Assembly (NCBI GenBank): GCA_944385535.1
Contig: CALWXR010000024.1
Location: forward strand, 1-40,399
Source: an uncultured Oscillospiraceae bacterium
Lineage (GTDB): Bacteria; Bacillota; Clostridia; Oscillospirales; Oscillospiraceae
Reading direction: 5' to 3'
Length of the DNA stretch: 40,399 nt
The stretch's first letter is position 1, and each line of letters opens with the position of its first letter. The notes below the pieces were generated by a model, which worked only from the letters and a program-made list of their open reading frames with translations, searched no databases and was not told the DNA's origin. The position numbers and the translations under genes were made by a program. Positions 24,620 through 32,816 of the stretch are shown here, piece after piece.

Positions 24620-24658
24620 GGGAAACCCTCCTTTCTCTAGGCGAAATAACGCCTTTTG

Positions 24659-25570
24659 TCACCAAATTCTCACTTCCGGTTCCAGACGGATCCCGGACTT
24701 TTCATACACGATTTGAGAAACCTGTTCCAGCAGCCGGCGCACATCCTTGGCAGTGGCGACCCCCAGGTTCACAGCAAACCCGGCGTGCTTCCGGGAGATG
24801 GCGGCGTCCCCTACCTGATAGCCCCGGAGCCCCGCCTGATCGATGAGGGCCGCGGCGTAGCCGCCCGCGGGCCGCTTAAAGGCCGAACCGGCTGACGGCA
24901 GATCCAGGGGCTGGGAGGCGGTGCGCTTGCCGATCAGCTCCTTCATTGCGGCTTTGATCTCAGCCTCCGGTTTCGGCGTCAGCAGAAACTCCGCGCTGAT
25001 AACAATGTCGCCGGATTCCTCCAAAACGCTTCTGCGGTAGGAAAAGCCCATGTCCTCCCCGGGAACAACACGGATTGCTCCCTGTCTGTCCATGACCTCC
25101 ACGCTCCGGCACACCCGGCCGATCTCGCCGCCGTAGGCGCCGGCATTCATGTACACGCCGCCGCCCACTGTGCCGGGGATCCCATGGGCAAACTCCAGAC
25201 CCGAAAGTCCCAGCCCTGCCGCGTACACCGCCGCCCTGGCCATGGTCACACCGGCCATTACCCGGATCCGGGTGTCAGACAGCCGCTCCATGCCCGCAAG
25301 GCAATCCTTCAGGCAGATCACCAGGCCATTTATGCCCTCGTCGGGAGCCAGCACATTGGTTCCCGCTCCTAAGATAGCAGTTTTGCAGTCCAATAAATTG
25401 GACGCTTTTAATATATTCGCCAGTTCCTCCCTGGTTTTGGGAAAGGCCATGGTCTCCGCCCCTCCGCCGATGCGGAAGGAGGTATGCTTGGCCATAGGCT
25501 CCCAAAACCGAAGCTCTGTTTCCGGTAAAAGAGCGGTCAATTCTCGCTGCAGCTTTGTCAATTCCGTCAT
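24659..25570 (-). CDS. murB: UDP-N-acetylenolpyruvoylglucosamine reductase MurB
   Basis: MurB reduces UDP-GlcNAc-enolpyruvate to UDP-MurNAc with FAD and NADPH in the cytoplasm, the second committed step of peptidoglycan synthesis. I chose the ATG at 25570, seven bases after GGAGG; the frame extends 19 codons further without a ribosome site. The 303-residue protein shows the FAD-binding HTSFRIGGGAE, GAGTNVL and GTVGGGVYMNAGAYGG motifs, then the substrate-loop SAGSAFKRP and C-terminal LEPEVRIW with the catalytic glutamate. It is first gene of murB-whiA-dnaE under a good promoter. Confidence 0.97.
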   Translation of the reverse strand: MTELTKLQRELTALLPETELRFWEPMAKHTSFRIGGGAETMAFPKTREELANILKASNLLDCKTAILGAGTNVLAPDEGINGLVICLKDCLAGMERLSDTRIRVMAGVTMARAAVYAAGLGLSGLEFAHGIPGTVGGGVYMNAGAYGGEIGRVCRSVEVMDRQGAIRVVPGEDMGFSYRRSVLEESGDIVISAEFLLTPKPEAEIKAAMKELIGKRTASQPLDLPSAGSAFKRPAGGYAAALIDQAGLRGYQVGDAAISRKHAGFAVNLGVATAKDVRRLLEQVSQIVYEKSGIRLEPEVRIW

Positions 25571-25598
25571 AAACGCCTCCGGGTGTATACTTTGATAC

Positions 25599-25627
25599 AG
25601 TATATCATATTCCATTTCTCTTTGCAA
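25599..25627 (-). promoter_or_regulatory. Promoter of the murB-whiA-dnaE operon
   Basis: On the minus strand TTGCAA, 17 bases, TATACT, with TGA directly before the -10 as an extended element. Transcription near 25592 gives a leader of about 20 bases. Confidence 0.7.
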
Positions 25628-25710
25628 TTATTACAACCGTGAAATTTGTGTAACAGAAAGCCGCAAAAAACCTTACTTTCGATGGCGGCGGCCCCGGCCT
25701 GCGGGCAATA

Positions 25711-25737
25711 GAAAACGGCATGGCCCTTGCCATACCG
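25711..25737 (-). terminator. Terminator of the LCP gene
   Basis: CGGTATGGC-AAGG-GCCATGCCG (minus strand) forms a 9-bp stem with one G-U pair, followed by TTTTCT, about 50 bases after the LCP stop codon. Confidence 0.7.
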
Positions 25738-25789
25738 CTTTCTGTAGAATTATTTTTCTTCCCTCTGGGAATGGATGAAATAGGGGGCG

Positions 25790-26917
25790 TTACTCCGCCT
25801 CAACCACGCCTTCTCCCAAAGTCAGGGCCCGCATGGTTTCCTTAGTGGACTGCTCATTGAACAGAAGCACGCTGTGCTGAACACCGTTGCCGTAAATGTC
25901 TCTCATTTCGCCCCAGTATTCCGCCGGGCAGGTGCCGCCGTTTACGATCTCCAGACTGGAGAGCTTCGGCAGCATGGTCAGCAGCAGGTCGGTGATCTCC
26001 TGGTTGGTCATGCTGGTGGTGATGTTGGGAAGCAATTCATCCACCAGGGCATTCAGTTCCGTAACGCTCTTTGTTTTCAGCTTGTTGATCACAGCCTCGA
26101 TCAGCTTTCTCTGCCGTTCGGTACGAACGATATCGCTCTCATTGTCCCCTTCCGCCTTCCGCATACGGGCATAGCACAGGGCCGCATAGCCGTCAAGATT
26201 CACCAAACCGGGCTCCACATCAAAATAGACCCAGTTGTCCTCCTTGTTCAGATAATCCGCCTCTGCCTGGTTCACTTCGACTTCCACGCCGCCGAGGGTA
26301 TTGATCGCCTGAATAAAGGCGGTGAAATCCACCTCAACATTATGATCCACTTCAATGCCAAAGTTATTGTACAATGCCTGGTTCATCAGCGCCATGGAGC
26401 CGCCAACGTCATTTCCTGCCCACTGATAGCCCAGATGGTACACCGTCGTCAGCTTGATGCCGCCGTAGGTGTGTCCGTTGTAGGAGCCGCCTCTCTGCAC
26501 GAGGGTGTCCCGCAGGAAAGAGATGGTCGTCAGAGTATTCTCATAGGTGTTGATGCTGCAAAGGATGGAGGTATCCGCGAAGCGCTCTTCCTCCCCTTCC
26601 CGGGCCGCCTGACCAACCACCAGGATATTCACATAATCCTCCCGGGAAGCAACGTGGGGCTCCGTAGCCTCAGTAGTGGCTTCGGTAGTGGCCTCGGTGA
26701 TTTCTTCCGTGGTCTCTACAGCTGTTTGCTCTGTGATTCCGGTTTCACGCAGATCCGGCACCGTCACTCTGGGCACCTTATCCAGCTTGGCGTTATAAAA
26801 GGAGACCGCGCCAATCACAATGGCCAAAATCGCCACCGCCACAACGCCCAAAACGATCAGCAGGATCTTTTTCCAGCCAAGGGGCTTCTTTTCATTCTTT
26901 TTTTCAAAACGTCCCAT
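25790..26917 (-). CDS. LytR-CpsA-Psr (LCP) family cell-wall polymer ligase
   Basis: LCP enzymes transfer undecaprenyl-linked teichoic acids or polysaccharides onto peptidoglycan outside the membrane. The start is the ATG at 26917, six bases after GGGAGG; an ATG two codons earlier is too close to that site. The 375-residue protein has a basic cytoplasmic N-terminus, one transmembrane helix (about 18-42) and a Thr/Glu-rich spacer with ATTEATTEAT repeats. The LCP domain follows: VNILVVGQ, arginines in SFLRDTLVQ, DFTAFIQAINTLGGVEV and ALCYARMRKAEGDNESDIVRTERQRKLIEAV. All the usual arginines and aspartates for pyrophosphate binding appear present. It is monocistronic. Confidence 0.94.
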   Translation of the reverse strand: MGRFEKKNEKKPLGWKKILLIVLGVVAVAILAIVIGAVSFYNAKLDKVPRVTVPDLRETGITEQTAVETTEEITEATTEATTEATEPHVASREDYVNILVVGQAAREGEEERFADTSILCSINTYENTLTTISFLRDTLVQRGGSYNGHTYGGIKLTTVYHLGYQWAGNDVGGSMALMNQALYNNFGIEVDHNVEVDFTAFIQAINTLGGVEVEVNQAEADYLNKEDNWVYFDVEPGLVNLDGYAALCYARMRKAEGDNESDIVRTERQRKLIEAVINKLKTKSVTELNALVDELLPNITTSMTNQEITDLLLTMLPKLSSLEIVNGGTCPAEYWGEMRDIYGNGVQHSVLLFNEQSTKETMRALTLGEGVVEAE

Positions 26918-27039
26918 ATGCATCCTCCCTCGTATAATAAGATTAAAGTTGATAATTTCAGGTATCAGCAGGTTTTGAGTTACCCGTGATACAATAGCTG
27001 TAGGACAGCAGGGTCAAGTTCGGAATCCTCCTGGTTGCG

Positions 27040-27230
27040 CCATAAGGCTGCTTCATATTAAGTCCGTTCCCCTGAGCCGGAAGTTAGCTTCATACTCATT
27101 AGCTGTTTGCCGGGATGTCAGACCTCCATCTTAGCAGTGGTGGAATCGCATCGGTCTGCCCCGGAATGATTCTCATATCCCGCCGGAGAGCTGATTACAG
27201 TAGCTTCTTCAGGTGAAACAGGCCCTGTCG
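27040..27230 (+). ncRNA. ssrS: Candidate 6S RNA (RNA polymerase regulator)
   Basis: The segment between two minus-strand genes contains CCCCTGAGCCG (27069-27079), then TTCATAC, then TTACAG (27195-27200). As I remember Escherichia coli 6S RNA, it carries CCCCUGAGCCG, UUCAUAC and UUACAG in the same order, with about 122 bases between the first and last; here the distance is 126. GGCTGCTTCA (27046-27055) can pair with TGAAACAGGCC (27214-27224) as a closing stem, giving a molecule of about 180-190 bases, the normal 6S size. An internal arm CCGGG...CAGACC / GGTCTG...CCGG spans about 27110-27173. The likely -10 (TACAAT, 26990) has no clear -35. The assignment rests on motif order and size only. Confidence 0.45.
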
Positions 27231-27506
27231 AAAAAATTCTACAGGCAGGGCTTTGGTTGGTGTACGCTTTTTTCGCTGAATCGGCCCCTACTGATACAAA
27301 AATATTACAAATACTTCTCTATTTCTCTCTTGACATCACACCATTAGACTTAATCTCACAGGTCATTTTATAGATTCTAAACGATGTATTTTATACAGCA
27401 CCGTCAGGCTTAACCATGGTTTCCGGAACACCGGCCGGGAAAGCCCTGTTTACCTGGTTCATATTAGCACATATTCTCCGAAAATACAAGTGAATAATTC
27501 TTTTCC
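27231..27506. other. Intergenic DNA with a minus-strand promoter and no gene
   Basis: No coding frame with a ribosome site is visible. On the minus strand TTGTAT, 17 bases, TAATAT (27461-27489) is a good promoter match pointing toward the LCP gene; it would yield a leader of over 500 bases running antisense to the candidate 6S RNA. A short core resembling 5S rRNA (GGTTAAGCC) occurs at about 27407-27415, but the rest does not align. Confidence 0.4.
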
Positions 27507-27563
27507 CGCGCAACAATATTATTTTTGCGCGCCCAAAAAAGAGCGGCTTGACGCCGCCCTTCT
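27507..27563 (-). terminator. Tandem terminator hairpins after the polyferredoxin gene
   Basis: First hairpin on the minus strand: GGGCGGC-GTCAA-GCCGCTC followed by TTTTTT (27535-27563), a strong intrinsic terminator. A second stem CGCGCAA/TTGCGCG lies just beyond (27507-27531). Confidence 0.8.
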
Positions 27564-27573
27564 TTTCCAGCTT

Positions 27574-27954
27574 TTACTTCTCCACGATCTCCAGCACGTC
27601 CATAGGACAGGCCTTGACGCAGATGCCGCAGGCAATGCACTTGGAAGCGGTGTCCTTGAACACCATGACCTTCATGGGGCAAACCTCTACGCATTTGCCG
27701 CAGCCAACGCACTTTTTCTTGTTAATCATGTAAACGCCGGTCTTGGCATTCTGGGTGATGGCCTCGTGCTCGCAGGATCTCATGCACTTGCCGCACTGGA
27801 TGCAGGTCATAGGCTTCGCGCCTGTGCCTTTGGCAACGATTTTAATGCAGCTCAAATCCTCGTCGAATTCCTTGAAAAAAGCGGTGGAGCAGGCGTCCAC
27901 ACATTGCAAACAGGCCATACACTCCGCGTTTTTCCGAACAGCAAGCTTTTTCAT
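27574..27954 (-). CDS. Polyferredoxin-type 4x[4Fe-4S] protein
   Basis: The 126-residue protein has four cysteine motifs in order: CMACLQCVDAC, CIQCGKCMRSC, CVGCGKCVEVCP and CIACGICVKACP. This fits up to four [4Fe-4S] clusters, and an extra cysteine sits at about residue 36. It resembles HycB/CooF-type electron-transfer subunits, but no hydrogenase or dehydrogenase gene is adjacent, so its partner is unknown. There is no signal peptide, so it is cytoplasmic. It has its own strong promoter and terminator, and AAGGAG precedes the ATG. Confidence 0.93.
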   Translation of the reverse strand: MKKLAVRKNAECMACLQCVDACSTAFFKEFDEDLSCIKIVAKGTGAKPMTCIQCGKCMRSCEHEAITQNAKTGVYMINKKKCVGCGKCVEVCPMKVMVFKDTASKCIACGICVKACPMDVLEIVEK

Positions 27955-27995
27955 AGAAGAGAACGCTCCTTCTTATTTGTTTGATTACGCACCCC

Positions 27996-28024
27996 ATTAT
28001 ACATGTTCCCGGGAGGAAATGCAA
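27996..28024 (-). promoter_or_regulatory. Promoter of the polyferredoxin gene
   Basis: On the minus strand TTGCAT, 17 bases, TATAAT. The -10 is perfect consensus. Leader of about 35 bases. A small AGTTAG/CTAACT palindrome lies upstream near 28054-28071. Confidence 0.7.
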
Positions 28025-28193
28025 CATAAAACAGAAAAAATGGTGTATTTTGTAGTTAGTTTCCACTAACTGCCAATCTTTCTCCCTCATTCTCCCGATG
28101 CTTCTTCCGGCAGATTTTGTTAAAAATTTCCAGGGTAAAGGCGGCATTACGGGAAATAATAGCTACGAAGCAACATCATTTGGAGGTAACACA

Positions 28194-28478
28194 ATGAAAA
28201 AATACACCATTTTCGCCTTGACCCTTGTCCTTACCGCGGCGCTGTTTACCGGCTGCGGCTGTACCAATCAGGATATGGACATGACTACCGTGCCCGCGGC
28301 TCTTCCCACCACCTACGCGACCACCGAAACCACCCACGCCACAGTGCCCACCACTCACGCGACCACTCCCACCACCAGGGCCACTACGGAAAGCACCACC
28401 GAGCCTCTGGAAAGCGGCATTACGGAAACCACCACCGCCGCAAACCGGTCCGCGGACAGAAACGGCAGCACCCGGTGA
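28194..28478 (+). CDS. Small threonine-rich lipoprotein
   Basis: The start is the ATG at 28194, seven bases after GGAGG. The 94-residue product is a lipoprotein: MKK, a hydrophobic core and the lipobox LFTGC at about residue 20, followed by a second nearby Cys. The rest is low complexity, with repeated TTHAT/TTRAT-type units dense in Thr, Pro and Glu and no folded domain. It could be an extracellular spacer or sugar-decorated surface peptide; nothing more can be assigned. Two hairpins just downstream (28524-28567) may end its transcript. Confidence 0.8.
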   Translation: MKKYTIFALTLVLTAALFTGCGCTNQDMDMTTVPAALPTTYATTETTHATVPTTHATTPTTRATTESTTEPLESGITETTTAANRSADRNGSTR

Positions 28479-28521
28479 AAGCACCGGCGCAGAGTACCCG
28501 CTCTGCGCTACATAATGTCTG

Positions 28522-28969
28522 CTGAATAAGTCGTGATAACGACTTATTCACACACCTTTCGGTGTGTACAGAGTGTTGAAAAAGCTTCTGGCGCTTACAG
28601 CGCCAAAGGCCCCCTTGTGCAAAGGGTAAGGGTCGCGCAGTCTCGGTAGTGAATGACAGCGTAAGTGGGCAGTCAGAGCCGCGACCGGGCTCGCCGCAGC
28701 GAGCTGTCACGGCTAAGCCGTGACTGGGGGATTGTGCGGTACAATGTGCGAATTCGCCCGCGCTCCGGCAAAGAGAGAACATTCTGCCGCTTCAATCCCT
28801 CCGAGCAGGCTTCGCCTGCCCACCTCCCTTTACACTTCGGAGGCTTTGGCGCGGTGCCGGATAAGCAGATGCAAGGTTTTTGTTCTAAAACGAGCAAAAA
28901 CCTTGCATCCGAATAACACGAAAGGAAGCGGAAAGCCTTGGTTTTCAAGCTGTTTTGTGTTATTCAGTA
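28522..28969. repeat. Hairpin-rich interspersed repeat region without genes
   Basis: This non-coding block has the end motifs CTGAATAA (28522) and TTATTCAG (28962-28969) in inverted orientation. Perfect hairpins are GAATAAGTCGT/ACGACTTATTC (28524-28549), ACACACC/GGTGTGT (28550-28567), GATGCAAGGTTTTTG/CAAAAACCTTGCATC (28868-28909) and GAATAACAC/GTGTTATTC (28911-28966). ACAGAGTGTTGAAAAAGCTTC at 28568 nearly matches the left end of the element at 2962. The CCCCCTTGTGCAAAGGG ... CTGGGGGATTGT layout resembles repeats I associate with gut Clostridia. Open frames here lack ribosome sites and are not called. Confidence 0.55.
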
Positions 28970-28985
28970 CTCATTATGTATTTTC

Positions 28986-29864
28986 TCACAAAACCGTCAC
29001 ATACCGCTTCAGATTGTTTTTCATCTTTTGGGCGGCCGCCTGGGCCTGTTCCCCAAAATCCGTTCCGTCAGATTGTCCCTGCCTCCACGCGCCGGCAATG
29101 GCGCTGCCTCCGCAGACCACTGCTCCGTGGCCGAACTTATCAAAGGCCGGGGCACAGTTTTTGGCGTTGGCGCCGGGGCAGTCGTACCCGTCTACCAGCA
29201 TAAACAGCTGAGGATATTTTCCCCGAAGAGCGCGCAGACTTTGGGCGGAACCGGCGGAAACCAAAATCCCCACCCGGGAATACCCGAATTTCCCCACCGT
29301 ATCCCCGCCGTACCGATTCACATAATCCGCGGCGGCAGTATGAACCAGCCGGGAACCGGCCAGAAGATCCTGTAATTCCGAGGCGGATCTGTTGGCAGAG
29401 CGAACGACCACAACCAGATCTTTTTTTCCGTCTTTGCAATAGGGCAAAAAGGGCTTGATGATATCGCTGCCCAAATACCCGGAAATCACCACAGCATCAC
29501 ATGGAAAACAGGTGTCCGCGCTCAGAACGGCCCGGGCAGTTCTTTCCGCCGCCTCCGGTGAAAGGATCTCCGGCCCGTCCAGAACCACGTAGTAGCCCAA
29601 ACCGGCAGCGGCTTTCAGGCTCTGGCACAATTCCTCCAGCCCGTCAGGGCCCAGCAGGGCAAAGGCGGCAAAGCTGAATCGCACCGCCGGGACGATGCCC
29701 TTCAAGGCAGTCAAAAGCCCCCGGCAGTAGCGCCCATACCCGGCAGCCAGGGTATCCGCCCCCTGCATGATACAGCCGGGAACGGCCTCGGCCGCAGCTC
29801 CCAGATCTACCATGGACGGATTTTTGGTTTTGCGGATCTTTTCCTGCAAACGATCGATTGCCAT
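28986..29864 (-). CDS. PyrF-like protein (OMP decarboxylase type 2 homologue) lacking catalytic residues
   Basis: I chose the ATG at 29864 (MAIDRLQEK), the usual PyrF start, after GGGGGCG; an ATG six codons upstream is possible. The 292-residue chain aligns along its length with type 2 orotidine-5'-phosphate decarboxylases: RLQEKIRKTKNPSMV, SGYLGSDIIKPFL, SASELQDL, GKFGYSRVG and the APAFDKFGHGAVV tail. The active site is degenerate. The usual DxKxxD reads D96-G-P98-E-I-L101, so lysine and second aspartate are lost. The lysine of AVKPQ is R62, the aspartate of GLDP is gone, and the C-terminal phosphate-gripping arginine is missing. It should not decarboxylate OMP. It has an intact promoter and open frame, so it looks retained rather than decaying. 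The function is unknown. Confidence 0.85.
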   Translation of the reverse strand: MAIDRLQEKIRKTKNPSMVDLGAAAEAVPGCIMQGADTLAAGYGRYCRGLLTALKGIVPAVRFSFAAFALLGPDGLEELCQSLKAAAGLGYYVVLDGPEILSPEAAERTARAVLSADTCFPCDAVVISGYLGSDIIKPFLPYCKDGKKDLVVVVRSANRSASELQDLLAGSRLVHTAAADYVNRYGGDTVGKFGYSRVGILVSAGSAQSLRALRGKYPQLFMLVDGYDCPGANAKNCAPAFDKFGHGAVVCGGSAIAGAWRQGQSDGTDFGEQAQAAAQKMKNNLKRYVTVL

Positions 29865-29924
29865 GCCATCGCCCCCAAGCATTCCTGTTCCAGAGCCCGG
29901 GCAAGTCCCTGCCCTGTTTTTTTG

Positions 29925-29953
29925 ATTATATCATATCTTTTCCGCCCTGCAAA
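29925..29953 (-). promoter_or_regulatory. Promoter of the PyrF-like gene
   Basis: On the minus strand TTTGCA, 17 bases, TATAAT, with TGA immediately before the -10 (extended -10). Confidence 0.65.
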
Positions 29954-30028
29954 GACAAAAACCTTCCAGCGGTGAATTTTTTCAAGCGGGGCATACTAAT
30001 GGGGAACATGAGGAAAGGAGGAACGCAT

Positions 30029-30202
30029 ATGAAGCTGACAGGATGGGCCATTACCGCCGGGATCGGCGCCGCGGCTGGAGCCGTGGCTGTGATGATGATG
30101 CCCCGGCAGAATCCGGTGCGCAAGCTTGCCGCCAAAGCCGCCAACAAAGCCGAGGATCTGGCCTGGAAGGTTGAAGACAAGATGAACCAGATGGACTTCT
30201 GA
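30029..30202 (+). CDS. Small single-pass membrane protein (YtxH-like)
   Basis: AGGAAAGGAGG precedes the ATG at normal distance. The 57-residue product has a Gly/Ala-rich transmembrane helix (about residues 5-24, with a MMMP end) and an amphipathic, charged tail rich in Ala, Lys and Glu. That plan resembles YtxH-type small membrane proteins of Firmicutes. It is divergent from the PyrF-like gene and convergent with the Clp gene. The function is unknown. Confidence 0.8.
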   Translation: MKLTGWAITAGIGAAAGAVAVMMMPRQNPVRKLAAKAANKAEDLAWKVEDKMNQMDF

Positions 30203-30339
30203 TGGATCATCGAGTCAGAAAACCCCAATGCCAATGCCGGATAACCCCCTTTGCTTTGTCAGGAAAGCGACGCCAGGAGACGAGGCCGGTTTCCCTAAGC
30301 AATCACGGACACCCACCGGCGTATTTCAGCGGTTAAAAA

Positions 30340-30382
30340 AGCGGGAGGCAGCGCCGTACACGGCTTGCCTCCCGCTGTTTTT
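30340..30382. terminator. Bidirectional terminator
   Basis: AGCGGGAGGCA pairs perfectly with TGCCTCCCGCT (11 bp). A-rich DNA lies on the left and GTTTTTCTGTT on the right, so it can stop the + small gene and the minus-strand Clp gene. Confidence 0.85.
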
Positions 30383-30392
30383 CTGTTAATAA

Positions 30393-32696
30393 TCAGGATT
30401 CCACATCAAGCATGACTTTATCATCCTCCACCCGAATATGGATGGCGGAGATGGGATGCTCGAAGCTGTCGATAATGACCTCGCTGATGGGATCCTCCAG
30501 CTCTCGCTGGATGGTGCGGCGGAGATTTCTGGCGCCGTAGACCAGAGAGTAGGCTTTCTTTACCAATAGCTGGCGCAGATCCTCGTTCCAGGTCAGTTTC
30601 AGCCCCCGGGCTGCCAGGCTGTCCTTCAGCTCCTTCAGCATAATATCCGCGATCCCCAGGAAGTTTTCTTCCGTCAGATGGTTGAAGGTAATAATCTCAT
30701 CCACTCGGTTGAGAAATTCCGGCCGGAGGAAGTCCTGGAGCGCCCGCATAGTCTTTTCCTTGGTCTGGTCATTGGCCGTCCTGCCAAAGCCCATGCCTCC
30801 TACGCTGCCCTCAGAGCCCGCGTTGGAGGTCATGACGATGATGGCGTTCTCAAAATTCACCACCCGACCCTGGGCGTCGGTGATCCGGCCATCGTCCAGC
30901 ACCTGCAAAAGGATATTCAGCACATCCGGATGGGCCTTCTCAATCTCGTCAAACAGAACCACGGAATAGGGCTTGCGGCGGATTTTCTCTGTCAGCTGCC
31001 CGGCCTCGTCATAGCCCACATAGCCGGGAGGGGAGCCGATCAGCTTGGAGACCGTGTGCTTTTCCATATACTCCGACATATCCAGCCGGATCAAAGCGTC
31101 CACGCTGTCAAACATATCCTCTGCCAGCTGCTTTACCAGCTCGGTCTTGCCCACGCCGGTGGGGCCCACAAAGATAAAGGATACAGGACGGCGCTTGGGA
31201 GAGATTCCCACCCGGTTCCGCCGGATGGCCTTGGCCACCGCGTCCACCGCTTCATCCTGGCCCACAATGTGCTCTTTCAGCCGGTCGGCCAGGCCCTTAA
31301 TCTGCTGGTATTCCTGGGCCTTGATCTTGGAAGCGGGAATCTTGGTCCACAGCTCAATGATCCTGGCCAGGTTTTCCATGGTAACCTGGGGCTTGGGCAG
31401 CTTCTCCAGTTCCTCGATCTTGGCCGCCAGCTGCATCAGCCTGCTGCGCAAAATGGCGATGCGCTCATAATTCTGGTTCTCGGTGTCCTCATTGAGCATC
31501 CGCAGCTCCAGCTCGTAGTCGTCCCGCTCCTTTTTCATCTCCGCCAGCTGAGAGATCTCCTTACACTGCAGGTTCACATCCGAGCAGGCTTCGTCCAGCA
31601 GGTCAATGGCCTTATCCGGCAAAAACCGGTCGGTGATATACCGCTCAGACAGGATCACGCACTGCCGGGCGATCTCCGGAGAAATCTCCACGCCGTGGAA
31701 CTGGGCGTAGGCCTTGGAGACGCCCTGCATAATCTGGCAGGCCTCCTCAATGGTAGGTTCCGGCACAGATACCGGCTGGAACCGCCGCTCCAAAGCCGCG
31801 TCCTTCTCAATATACTTACGGTATTCGTTGAAGGTGGTGGCGCCGATCACCTGGATCTCTCCCCGGGACAGGGCAGGCTTTAAGATATTGGCGGCGTTCA
31901 TACTGCCTTCCGCGTCTCCCGCCCCTACCAGGTTGTGGACTTCGTCGATCACCAGAATGATGTTTCCGCACTCCTTGACCTCCCCGATCAGGCTCTTCAT
32001 GCGGCTTTCAAACTGGCCCCGGAACTGGGTACCGGCCACCAGGGCCGTCAAATCCAGCAGAAACACCTCTTTATCCCGCAGCTTATAGGGCACCTCTCCA
32101 GCGGCGATCCGCTGGGCAAGGCCCTCGGCAATGGCGGTTTTACCGACGCCGGGCTCGCCGATCAGGCAGGGGTTGTTCTTCTGGCGGCGGTTCAGGATCT
32201 GGATCACCCGTTCCGTCTCCACATCCCGTCCGATGACCTGATCCAGCTTGCCTTCTCTGGCCCGGCCGGTCAGATCCATACAGTATGTGTCCAGGAATTT
32301 ATGCTTCTTGTTTTTCTTTTTGGTTTTCGGCTCCTCCTGGTCATTTTCCCGCCGGGGCTGCCGGGGCTGGGAAGCAGGCAGATTGGAGGAATTGCCGGAG
32401 CTGCCAAACAGCTGGTTGAGCAGAGGGAATGTGGCGGTCTGGCTGTCGATCTCGTCCTCGTCGGCATCGTCGCTGCCGTCCCGCTGGCCGAACATACTGC
32501 TCATCTCATCGCTGAGCAGATCCAGATCCTCTTCGGAGATCCCCATCTGCTTCACCGCTTGATCGATCTGGGGAATGCCCAGGCTCCTGGCGCACTTCAG
32601 ACAGTAGCCTTCGTTGGTCATTCCTCCGTTTTCCATTTTTGTAATAAATACCACGGCAATGTTTTTCTTGCACTTGGCACACATTTTCGGTTGCAT
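30393..32696 (-). CDS. clpE: ClpE-type ATP-dependent Clp unfoldase with N-terminal zinc finger
   Basis: This is a Hsp100 AAA+ unfoldase that feeds substrates to ClpP. The 767-residue protein starts with C6-x2-C9-x22-C32-x2-C35, the zinc-finger layout of ClpE, in place of the Clp_N repeats of ClpC. An acidic and Gln/Asn-rich linker (about 60-135) follows. AAA module 1 has Walker A GEPGVGKT (180-187) and IDEVHNLVG; a coiled middle domain comes next. AAA module 2 has [10 protein letters not shown] and [12 protein letters not shown], and GGMGFG is a candidate ClpP-docking loop. GGAG precedes the ATG, and TATACT at 32738-32743 may be the -10. I saw no CtsR-type tandem repeat upstream and no ctsR/mcsA/mcsB neighbours, so its control may differ from Bacillus. 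Confidence 0.93.
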   Translation of the reverse strand: MQPKMCAKCKKNIAVVFITKMENGGMTNEGYCLKCARSLGIPQIDQAVKQMGISEEDLDLLSDEMSSMFGQRDGSDDADEDEIDSQTATFPLLNQLFGSSGNSSNLPASQPRQPRRENDQEEPKTKKKNKKHKFLDTYCMDLTGRAREGKLDQVIGRDVETERVIQILNRRQKNNPCLIGEPGVGKTAIAEGLAQRIAAGEVPYKLRDKEVFLLDLTALVAGTQFRGQFESRMKSLIGEVKECGNIILVIDEVHNLVGAGDAEGSMNAANILKPALSRGEIQVIGATTFNEYRKYIEKDAALERRFQPVSVPEPTIEEACQIMQGVSKAYAQFHGVEISPEIARQCVILSERYITDRFLPDKAIDLLDEACSDVNLQCKEISQLAEMKKERDDYELELRMLNEDTENQNYERIAILRSRLMQLAAKIEELEKLPKPQVTMENLARIIELWTKIPASKIKAQEYQQIKGLADRLKEHIVGQDEAVDAVAKAIRRNRVGISPKRRPVSFIFVGPTGVGKTELVKQLAEDMFDSVDALIRLDMSEYMEKHTVSKLIGSPPGYVGYDEAGQLTEKIRRKPYSVVLFDEIEKAHPDVLNILLQVLDDGRITDAQGRVVNFENAIIVMTSNAGSEGSVGGMGFGRTANDQTKEKTMRALQDFLRPEFLNRVDEIITFNHLTEENFLGIADIMLKELKDSLAARGLKLTWNEDLRQLLVKKAYSLVYGARNLRRTIQRELEDPISEVIIDSFEHPISAIHIRVEDDKVMLDVES

Positions 32697-32816
32697 ATCC
32701 TCACTCCTTTTTCAAGGAATCCTTTCCTTTTCACAGCAGTATACCATAGATGAGCTGAAAAAGGGCTAACAAATTATGAACATCCTGTCCCCCGGCCCGG
32801 GCGGGCGAGGGCTTTC

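Noticed and set aside
26918-27230. T-box, SAM, lysine, glycine, FMN or cobalamin riboswitch
   Set aside because: I looked for the core consensus of each and found none. The 6S-like motif order explains the region better.
27395-27425. Resemblance to the 5S rRNA core (GGTTAAGCC ... GACGGTGC)
   Set aside because: Only about ten bases agree, and flanking helices do not form.
28098-28193. Upstream extension of the mini-lipoprotein frame
   Set aside because: The signal peptide begins at the ATG at 28194, directly after a GGAGG site.
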